Shown here: piece by piece, positions 27,341 to 35,474 of the stretch
Position numbering within the stretch: the first letter of the stretch is position 1
Layout: each line of letters opens with the position of its first letter
Assembly (NCBI RefSeq): GCF_015477765.1
Contig: NZ_JADLQQ010000001.1
Span: 310,001-374,000, forward strand
Direction: 5' to 3'
Source: Nocardia transvalensis
Lineage (GTDB): Bacteria; Actinomycetota; Actinomycetes; Mycobacteriales; Mycobacteriaceae
DNA: 64,000 nucleotides
Notes under the pieces: model-generated
What the model saw: the letters and a program-made list of their open reading frames with translations, nothing else
What the model was told of the DNA's origin: nothing
Databases searched by the model: none
Program-made: the position numbers and the translations under genes

Positions 27341-28044
27341 ACCAGACCGTCACCGAGGCTCTGCTCGACCCCATCCTGGGCCGCGATCCGGCCGGCCCGC
27401 GCATCACCCACTACGACGACGCCACCGGCGCCCGGATCGAGCTGTCGGCGCTGACGCTGGCGAACTGGGCGGCCAAGACGGCCAACCTGATTCGCGACGA
27501 ATTCGGTCTCACCCCCGGCGCCCGGATCGCGGTACTGCTGCCCGCGCACTGGCAGACCGCGGCGGTCCTGCTGGGCTGCTGGTGGGCGGGTACCGAGGTG
27601 GTGCTGCGTCCCGACGACGACGCCGAGATGGCGCTGGTGGTCGCCGACCGCCTCGCCGAGGCCGAGGACATCCCCGAAGTGGCGGCGCTGTCACTGGATC
27701 CGCTCGGCGCTCCCGTGCGGGATCTACCCGTCGGCATCACCGACTTCGCGACCTCCGTCCGCGCGCACGGCGACCAGTTCCGTCCCGGCGGCGCGGGCGT
27801 GGCCCTGGACGGCATACCGGTGGCCGACGTCCTCGCCGAGGCCCGCAAATCCGCTGCCCGCCAAGGGTTCACGGCCGAGGACCGGGTCCTGTCCACCACC
27901 GCGTGGGACACTCCCGCCGAACTGATCGACGGCCTGCTGGCGGTCTATGCCGCCGGGGCCTCCCTGGTCCAGGTCAGCAATGCCGACCCCGGCACACAGG
28001 AGCAGCGCGTCGCGACCGAGCGGGTCACGACGATTCGCTCCTGA
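27328..28044 (+). CDS. TIGR03089 family protein
   Basis: Cytoplasmic protein of 238 residues, found after cpsA in mycolata (Rv3268). It resembles the N-terminal part of AMP-binding ligases: LTLANWAAKTANLIRDEFGLTPGARIAVLLP, then a strand-helix unit around ALLGCWWAGTEVVL. It lacks the adenylate-forming P-loop and the C-terminal lid, so it is unlikely to be a functional ligase by itself. ATG at 27328, overlapping the end of cpsA by 13 bp, so translation is coupled. Function unknown; context suggests the envelope. Confidence 0.85.
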   Translation: MRELNQTVTEALLDPILGRDPAGPRITHYDDATGARIELSALTLANWAAKTANLIRDEFGLTPGARIAVLLPAHWQTAAVLLGCWWAGTEVVLRPDDDAEMALVVADRLAEAEDIPEVAALSLDPLGAPVRDLPVGITDFATSVRAHGDQFRPGGAGVALDGIPVADVLAEARKSAARQGFTAEDRVLSTTAWDTPAELIDGLLAVYAAGASLVQVSNADPGTQEQRVATERVTTIRS

Positions 28045-28091
28045 AAAACCCGGTCCGCGCGTAGCATCGGGGACCGAGCAAGTCGGGGATT

Positions 28092-28105
28092 CCTACCGTG
28101 GTAGG
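28092..28105. promoter_or_regulatory. Small palindrome upstream of the P450 gene
   Basis: CCTACCGTGGTAGG has 6-bp arms around a 2-bp centre, about 86 bp upstream of the P450 start. It could be an operator; short palindromes of this size also occur by chance. Confidence 0.3.
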
Positions 28106-28190
28106 GCCGCCGGTCCGACTGTGGGACGTTTCACTTCGTGAGGCATTTCCGTACCGTGGGAGCAGAACCTGACGACGAACGGGGGTGGCG

Positions 28191-29495
28191 ATGCGGCCAC
28201 GATATTGGTTTCGGTGGTTGTCGGAGAAGGGCGCGGCCCGGCTGGCATTGAAAACCGCCGCCCGACGGGGAGATACGGTTGCCCAACTGATGGCGGCACC
28301 GGCCGGAGTGCACGATCCGTATCCCCTCATGGAGTCGATCCGCACCCGCGGGCCCCTGGCGCGCTCCGCGATCGGATGGGCGACCGTCGACCATGAGCTG
28401 TGCCGGCAGATCCTGCGTGACAACAGGTTCGGCGTCTTCGCCTTCGAAGGCCTAGAGATTCCGCGACCGCTGCGCCGGCTGGCCGAGTGGGCCAAGCTGC
28501 CGCCGAATCCGGTGGAACCGCCCTCCATGCTGGTCATCGATCCGCCCGATCACACTCGGATGCGCCGGTCCGTGGCCTCCGCGTTCACACCCCGGGCGGT
28601 CGGACGGCTGCGCGATCGGGTCGAGTCGGTCACCGAGGAACTGCTCGACGCGCTGCCGTCGGGTGGTTCGGCGGATCTGATCGCCGCCTACGCCTCGCAG
28701 GTGCCGATCGCGATCATCTCCGAGATTCTCGGCTTCCCCGACGAGAGCCGCGGGAGGTTCCTGCATTGGGGTGACGCCATGAGCCCGCTGCTGGACACCG
28801 GAGTGTCGTGGCGGGATTACCGGAACGCCGCGGCCGCGATGGTCGCGATGGACCGGTACGCCGACGATCACCTCGCCAAACTGCGCCGCGACCCCGGCGA
28901 CGACATCCTCTCCAGCCTCGTGACCTCCGGTGAACTCGACGAGCGCGAACTGAAGGCCTCGGCGAGCCTGCTGATGGGCGCCGGTTTCGAGACGACGGTA
29001 AACCTCATCGGCAACGGCGTGGTGCAACTGCTGAACCACCCGGACCAGCTGGCCCGCCTGCGCGAGAATCCGGACCTGTGGCCGAATGCCATCGAGGAGG
29101 TGCTGCGCATCGACTCCCCGGTGCAGACGACCGCACGGGTCGCCCTGACCGACGGCATCGAGATCGATGGCGCCCCGATCCCCGAGGGCCACACGATCAT
29201 CCTGTCCCTGGCCGGGGCCAACCGCGATCCGAAGGTCTTCGAGGATCCGGAGCGCTTCGACGTCACCCGCCCCAACGCCAAGGACCACCTGACGTTCTCC
29301 TCCGGCATCCACGTCTGCCTGGGCGCCACTCTGGCCCGCATGGAGGGCACCTACGCCCTACAGGCCCTGTTCGACCGCTTCCCCGACCTCCACATGGCGG
29401 CTCCCCCCGAACGCCGCCCCCTGTTCACCCTCCACGGCTACAGCCGCCTCCCCGTCGTGCTGGGCCGCCGCGCCAACCAGCCCACCGCCGCCTGA
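28191..29495 (+). CDS. Cytochrome P450
   Basis: Soluble bacterial P450 monooxygenase of 434 residues. The oxygen-binding I-helix motif AGFETT is at residues 264-269, the ExxR pair is Glu303-Arg306, and the heme-cysteine loop FSSGIHVCLG is at 369-378 with Cys376 as ligand. Residues 100-106 (DPPDHTRMR) are the usual C-helix. Substrate is unknown. No ferredoxin or reductase gene is adjacent, so redox partners are elsewhere. ATG at 28191 with a GGGGG site; a GTG two codons earlier is possible. It is convergent with, and only 8 bp from, the carboxylesterase gene. Confidence 0.95.
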   Translation: MRPRYWFRWLSEKGAARLALKTAARRGDTVAQLMAAPAGVHDPYPLMESIRTRGPLARSAIGWATVDHELCRQILRDNRFGVFAFEGLEIPRPLRRLAEWAKLPPNPVEPPSMLVIDPPDHTRMRRSVASAFTPRAVGRLRDRVESVTEELLDALPSGGSADLIAAYASQVPIAIISEILGFPDESRGRFLHWGDAMSPLLDTGVSWRDYRNAAAAMVAMDRYADDHLAKLRRDPGDDILSSLVTSGELDERELKASASLLMGAGFETTVNLIGNGVVQLLNHPDQLARLRENPDLWPNAIEEVLRIDSPVQTTARVALTDGIEIDGAPIPEGHTIILSLAGANRDPKVFEDPERFDVTRPNAKDHLTFSSGIHVCLGATLARMEGTYALQALFDRFPDLHMAAPPERRPLFTLHGYSRLPVVLGRRANQPTAA

Positions 29496-29503
29496 TCCCA
29501 CCG

Positions 29504-31078
29504 TCAGCTGAAGCCGACGACGTGGTCTCCCCAGGCGGTGTGTAGGTCGTGGTCGGGGTCGTCGAGGACGCGGTCGGCGGCGTCGATGAGCAGGGTGGTG
29601 CGGGTGGATTCGCGGTAGGGCGGCCAGTGTTTGGAGCCGTCCAGGGCGGCGGGGACGCCGTGTTCGGCGAAGGCCAGCCACCGGCGCATCATCCGGCCCG
29701 ACACCTCCATGGCGACCTTGCGGCCACCCAGCCAGAACGTCGGATCGTGGTTCAGAGTCCCGAAATTGCCGAAGACGTACGGCAATTCGGTGGCGTGCCC
29801 GGCGCCGACGCGGGCCGCCTTCAACATGGGAGTGGCCTGATCGAAGCGGTACATCCAGGTGCGGGTGTGGCGCGAATGCGCATCGGCCACCCAGTGCGCC
29901 GGCATCCGGAAGGCGGCATCGGTGGACATCGCCAGCGCGCCCCGCGCGGTGGCCAGATCCGGATAGGCCGAGGTGATCTCCGCAATCCGCTCGGCCGACA
30001 GGTGCGGATGTTCGGCGGCGACCGCGTTCAGCATCGCGTTCACCGCATCCGGGGTGACGGGCATGATCGGCGACCGGAACAGCCGGAACAGCGACGCCTC
30101 GTCCTTATTGGTCCCGATGATCAGCGGCACCCGGTGCGAGCGACCCTGCTGGAAGCGATCGGCCGGGTAGGTGGGCAGCAGATCGCCGTCGACCACGGGG
30201 GCCGCGGCCAGCCGCCCCGGTGATTGCAGCGGCACCTCGTCGAGCAGGATTCCCGCCGCATCGGTGATCCGCTCGATCGGGCATTCCAGCAGCTCACCCA
30301 CGCGCTGCGGCGGCAGATCGAGCAGATCGAGGAACCGCCGCGCCACGCCCGCGGCCCGTTCGGGCCCGAAAACCGTGGTGGCGGGCGGGCTCTGGGCGAT
30401 CGCCCGATGGAACAGCCCGGCCGCCCGCGGCGAGGTGAGCAGGGCCGTGACGCAACCGGCACCCGACGATTCGCCGAAGACGGTGACATTGCCCGGGTCG
30501 CCACCGAAGGCGGCGACATTGTCGCGCACCCACTCCAGCGCCGCGATCTGATCGTGCAGGCCGAGGTTGGGCACGAAGTCGGAACCCAGGGAGGACAGGT
30601 CGAGGAAGCCGAGCGCGCCCAGCCGATAGTTCACCCCCACCACCACGACACCACCGGTCTCGACGAGCTTGCGGCCGTCGTAGATGCCCTGTGCCGCGGT
30701 GCCGAGACAGTAGGCGCCGCCGTGCAGCCACACCATCACCGGCCGCGGTTCGTCGGAGGTGGTGGCGGGCGCCCAGACGTTCACCCAGAGGCAGTCCTCA
30801 CCCATCCGCAGTCCCGAGTCCACCGGAACCATGGCCCCCATCGTCTGCGGGGCTATCTGGCCGAACTCGGTGCAGTCGCGCACTCCGTCCCAGGAGGCGG
30901 GCGGCTGCGGCGGACTGAACCGGCGGGGACCCGCGGGCGCCGCCGCGTAGGGGATGCTGCGCCAGACGTTGACCGTGCCGTCCCGGAAGCCGCGCACGTC
31001 GCCGGTGGCGGTCCGAGCTACGGGAGCGGGGGCGGTGGTCTCCACGCCCGCGGCCGCCTCGAAGAACTGAGTGCTCAT
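29504..31078 (-). CDS. Carboxylesterase/lipase family protein
   Basis: Type-B carboxylesterase-like alpha/beta hydrolase of 524 residues. The oxyanion segment is WLHGGAYCLG (117-126), the nucleophile elbow is GESSG (202-206, Ser204), and the family block EDCLWVNVWAP is at 94-104. An acidic residue in IIGTNKDEASLF and the histidine in RVGAGHATELPYVFG complete a plausible triad. No signal peptide is evident, so it is probably cytoplasmic, hydrolysing ester xenobiotics or drugs. ATG at 31078 with a GGAGG site. A 24-bp inverted repeat lies just upstream (31091-31114) and overlaps this leader. Confidence 0.92.
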   Translation of the reverse strand: MSTQFFEAAAGVETTAPAPVARTATGDVRGFRDGTVNVWRSIPYAAAPAGPRRFSPPQPPASWDGVRDCTEFGQIAPQTMGAMVPVDSGLRMGEDCLWVNVWAPATTSDEPRPVMVWLHGGAYCLGTAAQGIYDGRKLVETGGVVVVGVNYRLGALGFLDLSSLGSDFVPNLGLHDQIAALEWVRDNVAAFGGDPGNVTVFGESSGAGCVTALLTSPRAAGLFHRAIAQSPPATTVFGPERAAGVARRFLDLLDLPPQRVGELLECPIERITDAAGILLDEVPLQSPGRLAAAPVVDGDLLPTYPADRFQQGRSHRVPLIIGTNKDEASLFRLFRSPIMPVTPDAVNAMLNAVAAEHPHLSAERIAEITSAYPDLATARGALAMSTDAAFRMPAHWVADAHSRHTRTWMYRFDQATPMLKAARVGAGHATELPYVFGNFGTLNHDPTFWLGGRKVAMEVSGRMMRRWLAFAEHGVPAALDGSKHWPPYRESTRTTLLIDAADRVLDDPDHDLHTAWGDHVVGFS

Positions 31079-31090
31079 CTCGCACCTCCT

Positions 31091-31114
31091 CGTACTCCCT
31101 GTAACGAGAGTACG
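31091..31114. promoter_or_regulatory. Inverted repeat at the esterase leader
   Basis: CGTACTC (31091-31097) and GAGTACG (31108-31114) form perfect 7-bp arms around a 10-bp centre, 12 bp upstream of the esterase start. A repressor bound here would block the promoter or leader. No regulator gene is adjacent. Confidence 0.45.
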
Positions 31115-31168
31115 TCTGCGATCATGTCCGACGGCGATATCCCCGCTGTCGGACCCGTACGGCGGAGG

Positions 31169-31441
31169 TCAGGACCGGTCGATGTGGCCGAGGTCCCGAT
31201 CCGGGTCGATCCGGTCGCGCACCCGTTGCTTGAGCACCGCGATGTCCGGAAAGCCGCCGTCGGATTTACGTTCCCAGATCTGGTCGCCATCGATCGTGAT
31301 GCGGAATACACCCCCGCTTCCGGGAATCAGAGCTACCTCCGTCAGGTCGGTGGAGAAGGTGCTCAGCAATTCCTGCGCCATCCAACCCGCCCGCAGCAGC
31401 CAGCGGCATTGGGTGCAGTACTCGATCGCGACTCGTGGCAT
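31169..31441 (-). CDS. SelT/SelW/SelH (Rdx) family thioredoxin-fold protein
   Basis: Small redox protein of 90 residues. The CxxC motif CTQC (Cys9-Cys12) sits at the end of the first strand, followed by RWLLRAGWMAQELLSTF and the second-half motif GGVFRITIDGDQIWERK. This is the cysteine form of a family that in other organisms carries selenocysteine in the second position. Function is unknown; a thiol-redox role is inferred. ATG at 31441. It lies upstream of the esterase on the same strand and downstream of the YchJ-family pseudogene. Confidence 0.88.
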   Translation of the reverse strand: MPRVAIEYCTQCRWLLRAGWMAQELLSTFSTDLTEVALIPGSGGVFRITIDGDQIWERKSDGGFPDIAVLKQRVRDRIDPDRDLGHIDRS

Positions 31442-31587
31442 ATCCGCACCCTACGTCGGGGGCGCCGCGGATCTGCCCGGAATCTCTGTCAGCTATCCCT
31501 CCGCATCCGTACGATTCATTTCTGCATGGAACGGTAGGGTTGCACGTCAGAGCCCGCAAGGTGTGTGATCGGGTTCACCCGACCGGG

Positions 31588-31992
31588 TCACGATTCGATA
31601 TCGCCCTCGACATAAAGCCACTCTCCCCGTATCCGAGCAAACTTGCTGCATTCATGGAGGATCCCGCGTTCGCCGCCATAGCGATAGTGCGCGCGGAACT
31701 CCACCTCGCCGGTCTCGTCGAACGGCCCGCCGCGCTCGGTGCGCAGGATCTCCAGCAGTACTCAGCGCTGCCCGGCATCCACCTGCAACCGCCGCGGCCG
31801 GGTCCGCGGGTGCCAGGACCGCAGCAGGTAGGCGGTGTCGCCCACCGCGAAGGCGGTATAGCGCGAGCGCATCAGCGTCTCCGCCGTCGGTGCCGGCCGG
31901 GTTCCGTCCAGCCGCGGCGCACAGCAGGCGGCGAACGGTTCTCCACTACGGCACGGGCATGGCTCACTGTCGGCGAGACGGTCGCTGGGCAT
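31588..31992 (-). pseudogene. YchJ-family SEC-C protein interrupted by one in-frame TGA
   Basis: A 135-codon reading frame of the UPF0225/YchJ type, broken by a single TGA at 31764-31762. Before the stop it reads PCPCRSGEPFAACC (the SEC-C zinc motif), then LMRSRYTAFAVGDTAYLLRS and LQVDAGQR. After the stop the same frame continues with LLEILRTERGGPFDETGEVE, FRAHYRYGGERG and HECSKFARIRGEWLYVEG, exactly as family members do. In this family the interrupted position usually holds tryptophan (QRW), so one TGG to TGA change explains it. There is no frameshift or deletion. It is a recent pseudogene, a sequencing error or a readthrough site. The start ATG is at 31992. Confidence 0.8.
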
Positions 31993-32055
31993 CGGTCGAT
32001 TATCGCGGTCCGGTCGGGATTCGGGCGACCCGGTCGGGCCGCCCGATTCGCCGTA

Positions 32056-32157
32056 TCAGGATCCGAGCATTCGCATGAGGTTGATGATGTTGATCAGTGC
32101 GGATGTCGAGTTGGCCAACAGTGCCGAGCCGCTGTTGAGCATGTCGAGCGCTTCCAT
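32056..32157 (-). CDS. Small 33-residue amphipathic peptide
   Basis: A 33-codon ORF with an ATG at 32157, 7 bp after a strong AAGGAG ribosome site. It begins MEALDMLNSGSALL and ends NIINLMRMLGS. Polar residues recur every three or four positions (2, 5, 8, 16, 19, 23, 26, 29, 33), giving one long amphipathic helix without a signal peptide. Its ends match the peptide at 43.8 kb (ME-x-L at the start, LM-x-M-x-GS at the end). Corynebacteriales are known to encode such short helical peptides in the outer membrane (PorA/PorH of Corynebacterium). Homology to those is not claimed. Function unknown. Confidence 0.62.
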   Translation of the reverse strand: MEALDMLNSGSALLANSTSALINIINLMRMLGS

Positions 32158-32323
32158 GAGGCAGCTCCTTCATGGGATGGGAATTCGGTGACGTACAACC
32201 GCATACCTGCCGCAAAATGCGCAGCGACTCGCAGGTTACTGCGGTAGCCGGTGCCGCGGCGGCGAATTCGCCGTCTCGATACCGGAATTCGATCGACCCG
32301 TCGCGAAAAGCCGACAATGTCGG

Positions 32324-32740
32324 CTACCCCGACCGCATGGTCTCGGCTCGCGCCTCGTCCCGCTCCCCCAGCTGCGCCAATTCCTCGACCAGCCGGACGG
32401 TTTCGTCGTACCAGCCGCGCAATTCGATCAGGGTCGGCGGCAGTTCGTAATCGTGGTGGTGGCCCGCGCGCGACAGGGTCGCCCAGACCGTCGCGATCCG
32501 CGCGGCGACGTCCGGGCCGACCCAGGAGTCCAGCGCCAGCAGCTGCGCGCGCATACTGCAGCGCGCCAACGGGGGTGCCACCTGCAGCCACAGCTGATCG
32601 ATGGACTGTTCCAGGGCGATCCGCAGCAGCCACACCGCCGCCCGCGACCACAGTCCGCCCGCGTCGGTCACCGTACCGCGCAGCAGTTCGTCGGCGGCGG
32701 CCAGCCGCTCGGCGATGGTCGGGGTCAGGGATTCAGCCAC
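32324..32740 (-). CDS. HEPN-like partner protein of the SMC-type ATPase
   Basis: All-helical protein of 138 residues, encoded immediately after and overlapping the ATPase gene by 16 bp. It contains WLLRIALEQSIDQLW (37-51), a helix typical of HEPN folds. It also has RAGHHH (91-96), which fits the catalytic R-x4-6-H pattern of HEPN ribonucleases, followed by DYELPP. This makes a toxin-like RNase possible, but the assignment is by motif reading only; a DUF4145-like non-catalytic HEPN is the alternative. The GTG start at 32740 is the only one that keeps most of the helical domain. Tight coupling suggests the two proteins act as a complex. Confidence 0.68.
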   Translation of the reverse strand: MAESLTPTIAERLAAADELLRGTVTDAGGLWSRAAVWLLRIALEQSIDQLWLQVAPPLARCSMRAQLLALDSWVGPDVAARIATVWATLSRAGHHHDYELPPTLIELRGWYDETVRLVEELAQLGERDEARAETMRSG

Positions 32741-35142
32741 TTGACGAGCTTCCTTGTGCCGGAGATCAATTGGCTCATGTCCCGCTCGATGCGGATATGC
32801 GCTCCCGCCGCCGCATCGCGCAGTACCGCCCGCGCCCAGGGGGCCTCGCGGTCGAGCAGTTCGTTCAGGTCGTCGACCCGGTCGGGTTCGCCGAGCACCG
32901 CCAGCGACACCTTCTCCCAGGTGGTGCGCGCGGCATCGACGCGGCGCTGCACCTCGCGATGGTCGAGTCCGTCGCCGAGCAGGATGCGGCGGGCCCGCGC
33001 CAGCGCGGCGGCCTCGATCGCCGAACGGCAGCAGGTGATCACGAGTTCGGTGGCGATGGGGCGCGGCAGCTGCCGGGTGCGCAGCAGGGCATTGGCGTCG
33101 CTGAGGTAGCGGCGCACCGGATCCTCGGCGACCCGGACCTCGACCCTCGACCGTTCCCGGCGCTGCACATCCAGCACCGTGGCATCCAGCCGCAGCCTGC
33201 GCACCGCCTCGGCGAGCCGCTCGTCGTGGGTGAACACCACCACCTGCCGACCGCTGCGGGCGGCGGCGGCCAGCACCCGGGCCAGCCCGTCCACCTTGGC
33301 CGGATCCATCGCCTGGACCGGATCGTCGATCATCACGAAGCCGAAGGGGCTCTCGGGCACGGTGGCGCGCGGCAGGAACAGCGCCAGGCCCAGGGCATGC
33401 AGCTCGCCCTGGCTCATGACGCCCAGCGCGGTGGCGCCGGTGTCGTCCACGGTCACGTCCAGCAGCACCTTGCGGCTGGCTCCGGCGTTGCCCTGCAATC
33501 GAATCGTGCCCAGGTCCACATTGCTCTGCTGACGCAGTCCGCGCCAGATCCGGCGGGCGTGCTCGGCCAGCGGCGCCATGCGCTGCTCGCGCAGCCCGGC
33601 CGCGGCCGATTTGAGCCAGTCCTCGGCACGGCGGACGGTCCGCAGCTCCGGTTCGGCCGCGGCGACGGCCGTCGCGTCGCGCAGCCAGGCCGCGATGCGC
33701 GGCACCAGCGGCGTCCACACCGCGTCCAGCCGGTCCAGCTCCTTACGGGCCGAACGGCGCAGCGTCTCGAGGCCGCGCACGGCATCGGCGTGGGCGGTCC
33801 GCAGCCGGTGCGTCAGATCCCGGTCGTATTGCGCCGCGGCCAGTTCCGCCCAGGCCGACCAGGTTCGGCGCGCGGGACCGGTATCGACGTTGGGCACCGG
33901 CGGAGCGGGCGGATCGAGTTCCGCGGGAACCGGCTTCACCAGGGCGCAGGCCCGTTCCACGGCCCGCCCGAGGGCGACGCGGGCGGCGGTGAGCGCGGCG
34001 GCCCGATCGGTCAGCCGGGCGATCTGGGCGTCGGTTTCGCGCTGCCACTGCTCGTCGAGCGCACCGCGTCCGCAGACCGGGCAGGCGCAATCGCCGCCCG
34101 CCCGGACATGGTTGCGGGCCCGGCGCAACAGATCCAGCACGCGCAGTTCGGCTTCCATATCGCCGGTGGCGTGGGCGGCGAGGTCGGCGGCGCATTTATC
34201 GATGTGGTCGGCCGCGGCGGCCACCTCCGCCGGCTCGGGCAGCCGCAACCGCAGAATGCCCTCGAGTGCGGCGGTGCCGGTGGGATCGTGCCGGGCTCCG
34301 GCCAATTCGCGGCCGATCGCCGGCAGATCCGGTTCGGCGGCGCGCAGCAGCGCCGAGACCCGGGCCGCGCGCTCGTCGGCCACGGTGGACAGCGCGGTCA
34401 GCAGCGCGGTGCGTTCGTCGCGGCATGCCTTGGCCGCGCGCTCCAATTCCAGCCGGCGAGTGCGCGTGCGATCCTGGGCGGCGGTGAGGTCGTCGAGACC
34501 GAGCAGTTGGTGCAGGGCGTCGAACAGGTCGCTCGGCCGCCCGTCGACGAGGGCGCCCAATTCGCTGTAGGACAGGAACGGGCGGTAGAGCTCCAGCGCC
34601 CGTGCCCACTGCTCGGCACGGAATTCGCTGGGCGGCTGGCCTTTCCGCCGTTGGGTCCAGGTGCCACCGGCGAGGTCGGCGCCTTCGGGCCACTCGCGGG
34701 TGATCGTCAACGGGGTGTCGGATCCGGTGGTGATCAGCTCCAGATCGATGCGGCACACGGCCCCGTCGTGCAGATTTCGCCATCCTTCGCGCCACAGCGA
34801 CGACCGGCCGTCCCAGCGGCGGTTGCCGCCGGTGAGCGCCAATTCGGCCGCCTCGGCGAAGCTGGATTTCCCCGATCCGTTGCGTCCGACCACCAGGGTG
34901 AGACCCGGGCCGGGCGTCAGGCGCAGCACCGCTCGCGGCCCGATCCCGCGGAAGCCCCGAACACGGATGGCGCGCACGAAGATACCGGCGCAGCCGGGAC
35001 CGGAGCCGGGGCGGTCGGGCTCGCTGCCGAGTGCATCCAGGACGGTGCGTGCGACCTCGGGGGTGATCGACGGGTCGGCGTCGAGACGATGCGACACCAG
35101 TTCGGTCAGGCGCGGCGCGCCATCCTCCGGCGCTTGCCCCAA
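32725..35142 (-). CDS. Rad50/SMC-like ATPase with CPVC zinc-hook motif
   Basis: Large ABC-type ATPase of about 805 residues. The N-terminal lobe has Walker A GRNGSGKSS (86-94). A long helical arm follows, with a zinc-hook-like CACPVCG at 352-358, then a returning helical arm. The C-terminal lobe has the ABC signature MSQGE (576-580), Walker B FVMIDDP (602-608), the D-loop AMD and the switch histidine VVFTHDERL. A further 155-residue helical extension continues to the C-terminus. This is the plan of Rad50, RecN and several anti-phage ATPases (Septu PtuA, Lamassu LmuB, RloC). The start is uncertain; TTG at 35142 with a GGGAG site is used. The HEPN-like partner overlaps its end. Confidence 0.82.
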   Translation of the reverse strand: MGQAPEDGAPRLTELVSHRLDADPSITPEVARTVLDALGSEPDRPGSGPGCAGIFVRAIRVRGFRGIGPRAVLRLTPGPGLTLVVGRNGSGKSSFAEAAELALTGGNRRWDGRSSLWREGWRNLHDGAVCRIDLELITTGSDTPLTITREWPEGADLAGGTWTQRRKGQPPSEFRAEQWARALELYRPFLSYSELGALVDGRPSDLFDALHQLLGLDDLTAAQDRTRTRRLELERAAKACRDERTALLTALSTVADERAARVSALLRAAEPDLPAIGRELAGARHDPTGTAALEGILRLRLPEPAEVAAAADHIDKCAADLAAHATGDMEAELRVLDLLRRARNHVRAGGDCACPVCGRGALDEQWQRETDAQIARLTDRAAALTAARVALGRAVERACALVKPVPAELDPPAPPVPNVDTGPARRTWSAWAELAAAQYDRDLTHRLRTAHADAVRGLETLRRSARKELDRLDAVWTPLVPRIAAWLRDATAVAAAEPELRTVRRAEDWLKSAAAGLREQRMAPLAEHARRIWRGLRQQSNVDLGTIRLQGNAGASRKVLLDVTVDDTGATALGVMSQGELHALGLALFLPRATVPESPFGFVMIDDPVQAMDPAKVDGLARVLAAAARSGRQVVVFTHDERLAEAVRRLRLDATVLDVQRRERSRVEVRVAEDPVRRYLSDANALLRTRQLPRPIATELVITCCRSAIEAAALARARRILLGDGLDHREVQRRVDAARTTWEKVSLAVLGEPDRVDDLNELLDREAPWARAVLRDAAAGAHIRIERDMSQLISGTRKLVKWLNP

Positions 35143-35474
35143 ACTGCCACTCCCTTTGCGTTCGGCCTCTATGCGCCTCGGGTCGTTCCCGTACTCGGCG
35201 CCGTGCCGAACGCTACCCGATCGCGGGCCAATCCGCGCCTGCCCCAGGGTTTCCGGGCGAACCGGCCCGGTCGGGACGCTTGGCCATCGCGACGGTTGAT
35301 CCGCCCGATGTCCACCCCTCGGCCGTCCCGGCCGGGCAGTTCCACGGGTTTCACCCGAAATTCGGGTGGCTCGGATCAACCGAACAGGTCAGAATGCCAG
35401 ACGCGGAATGCGTACGCAATAGTGCTTGACGCAGTAATCGACCGGTACGCCAGCGTGATTCGACTCGCAACCGA
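35143..35474. other. Upstream region of the ATPase-HEPN operon
   Basis: A 332-bp gap between the ATPase start and the DinB stop. I find no credible gene. It should contain the operon promoter. The clearest element is a 17-bp palindrome at 35352-35368. The exact left limit depends on the ATPase start, which is not certain. Confidence 0.4.
35352..35368. promoter_or_regulatory. 17-bp palindrome CACCCGAA-A-TTCGGGTG
   Basis: Perfect 8-bp arms around a single central base, about 210 bp upstream of the ATPase start codon and on the promoter side of the two-gene unit. It is a candidate operator; the regulator is unknown. Confidence 0.45.

Noticed and set aside
31762..31764. Selenocysteine codon in the YchJ-family gene
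   Set aside because: The family has tryptophan, not cysteine, at this place, and no selenocysteine insertion element was seen. A nonsense change is simpler.
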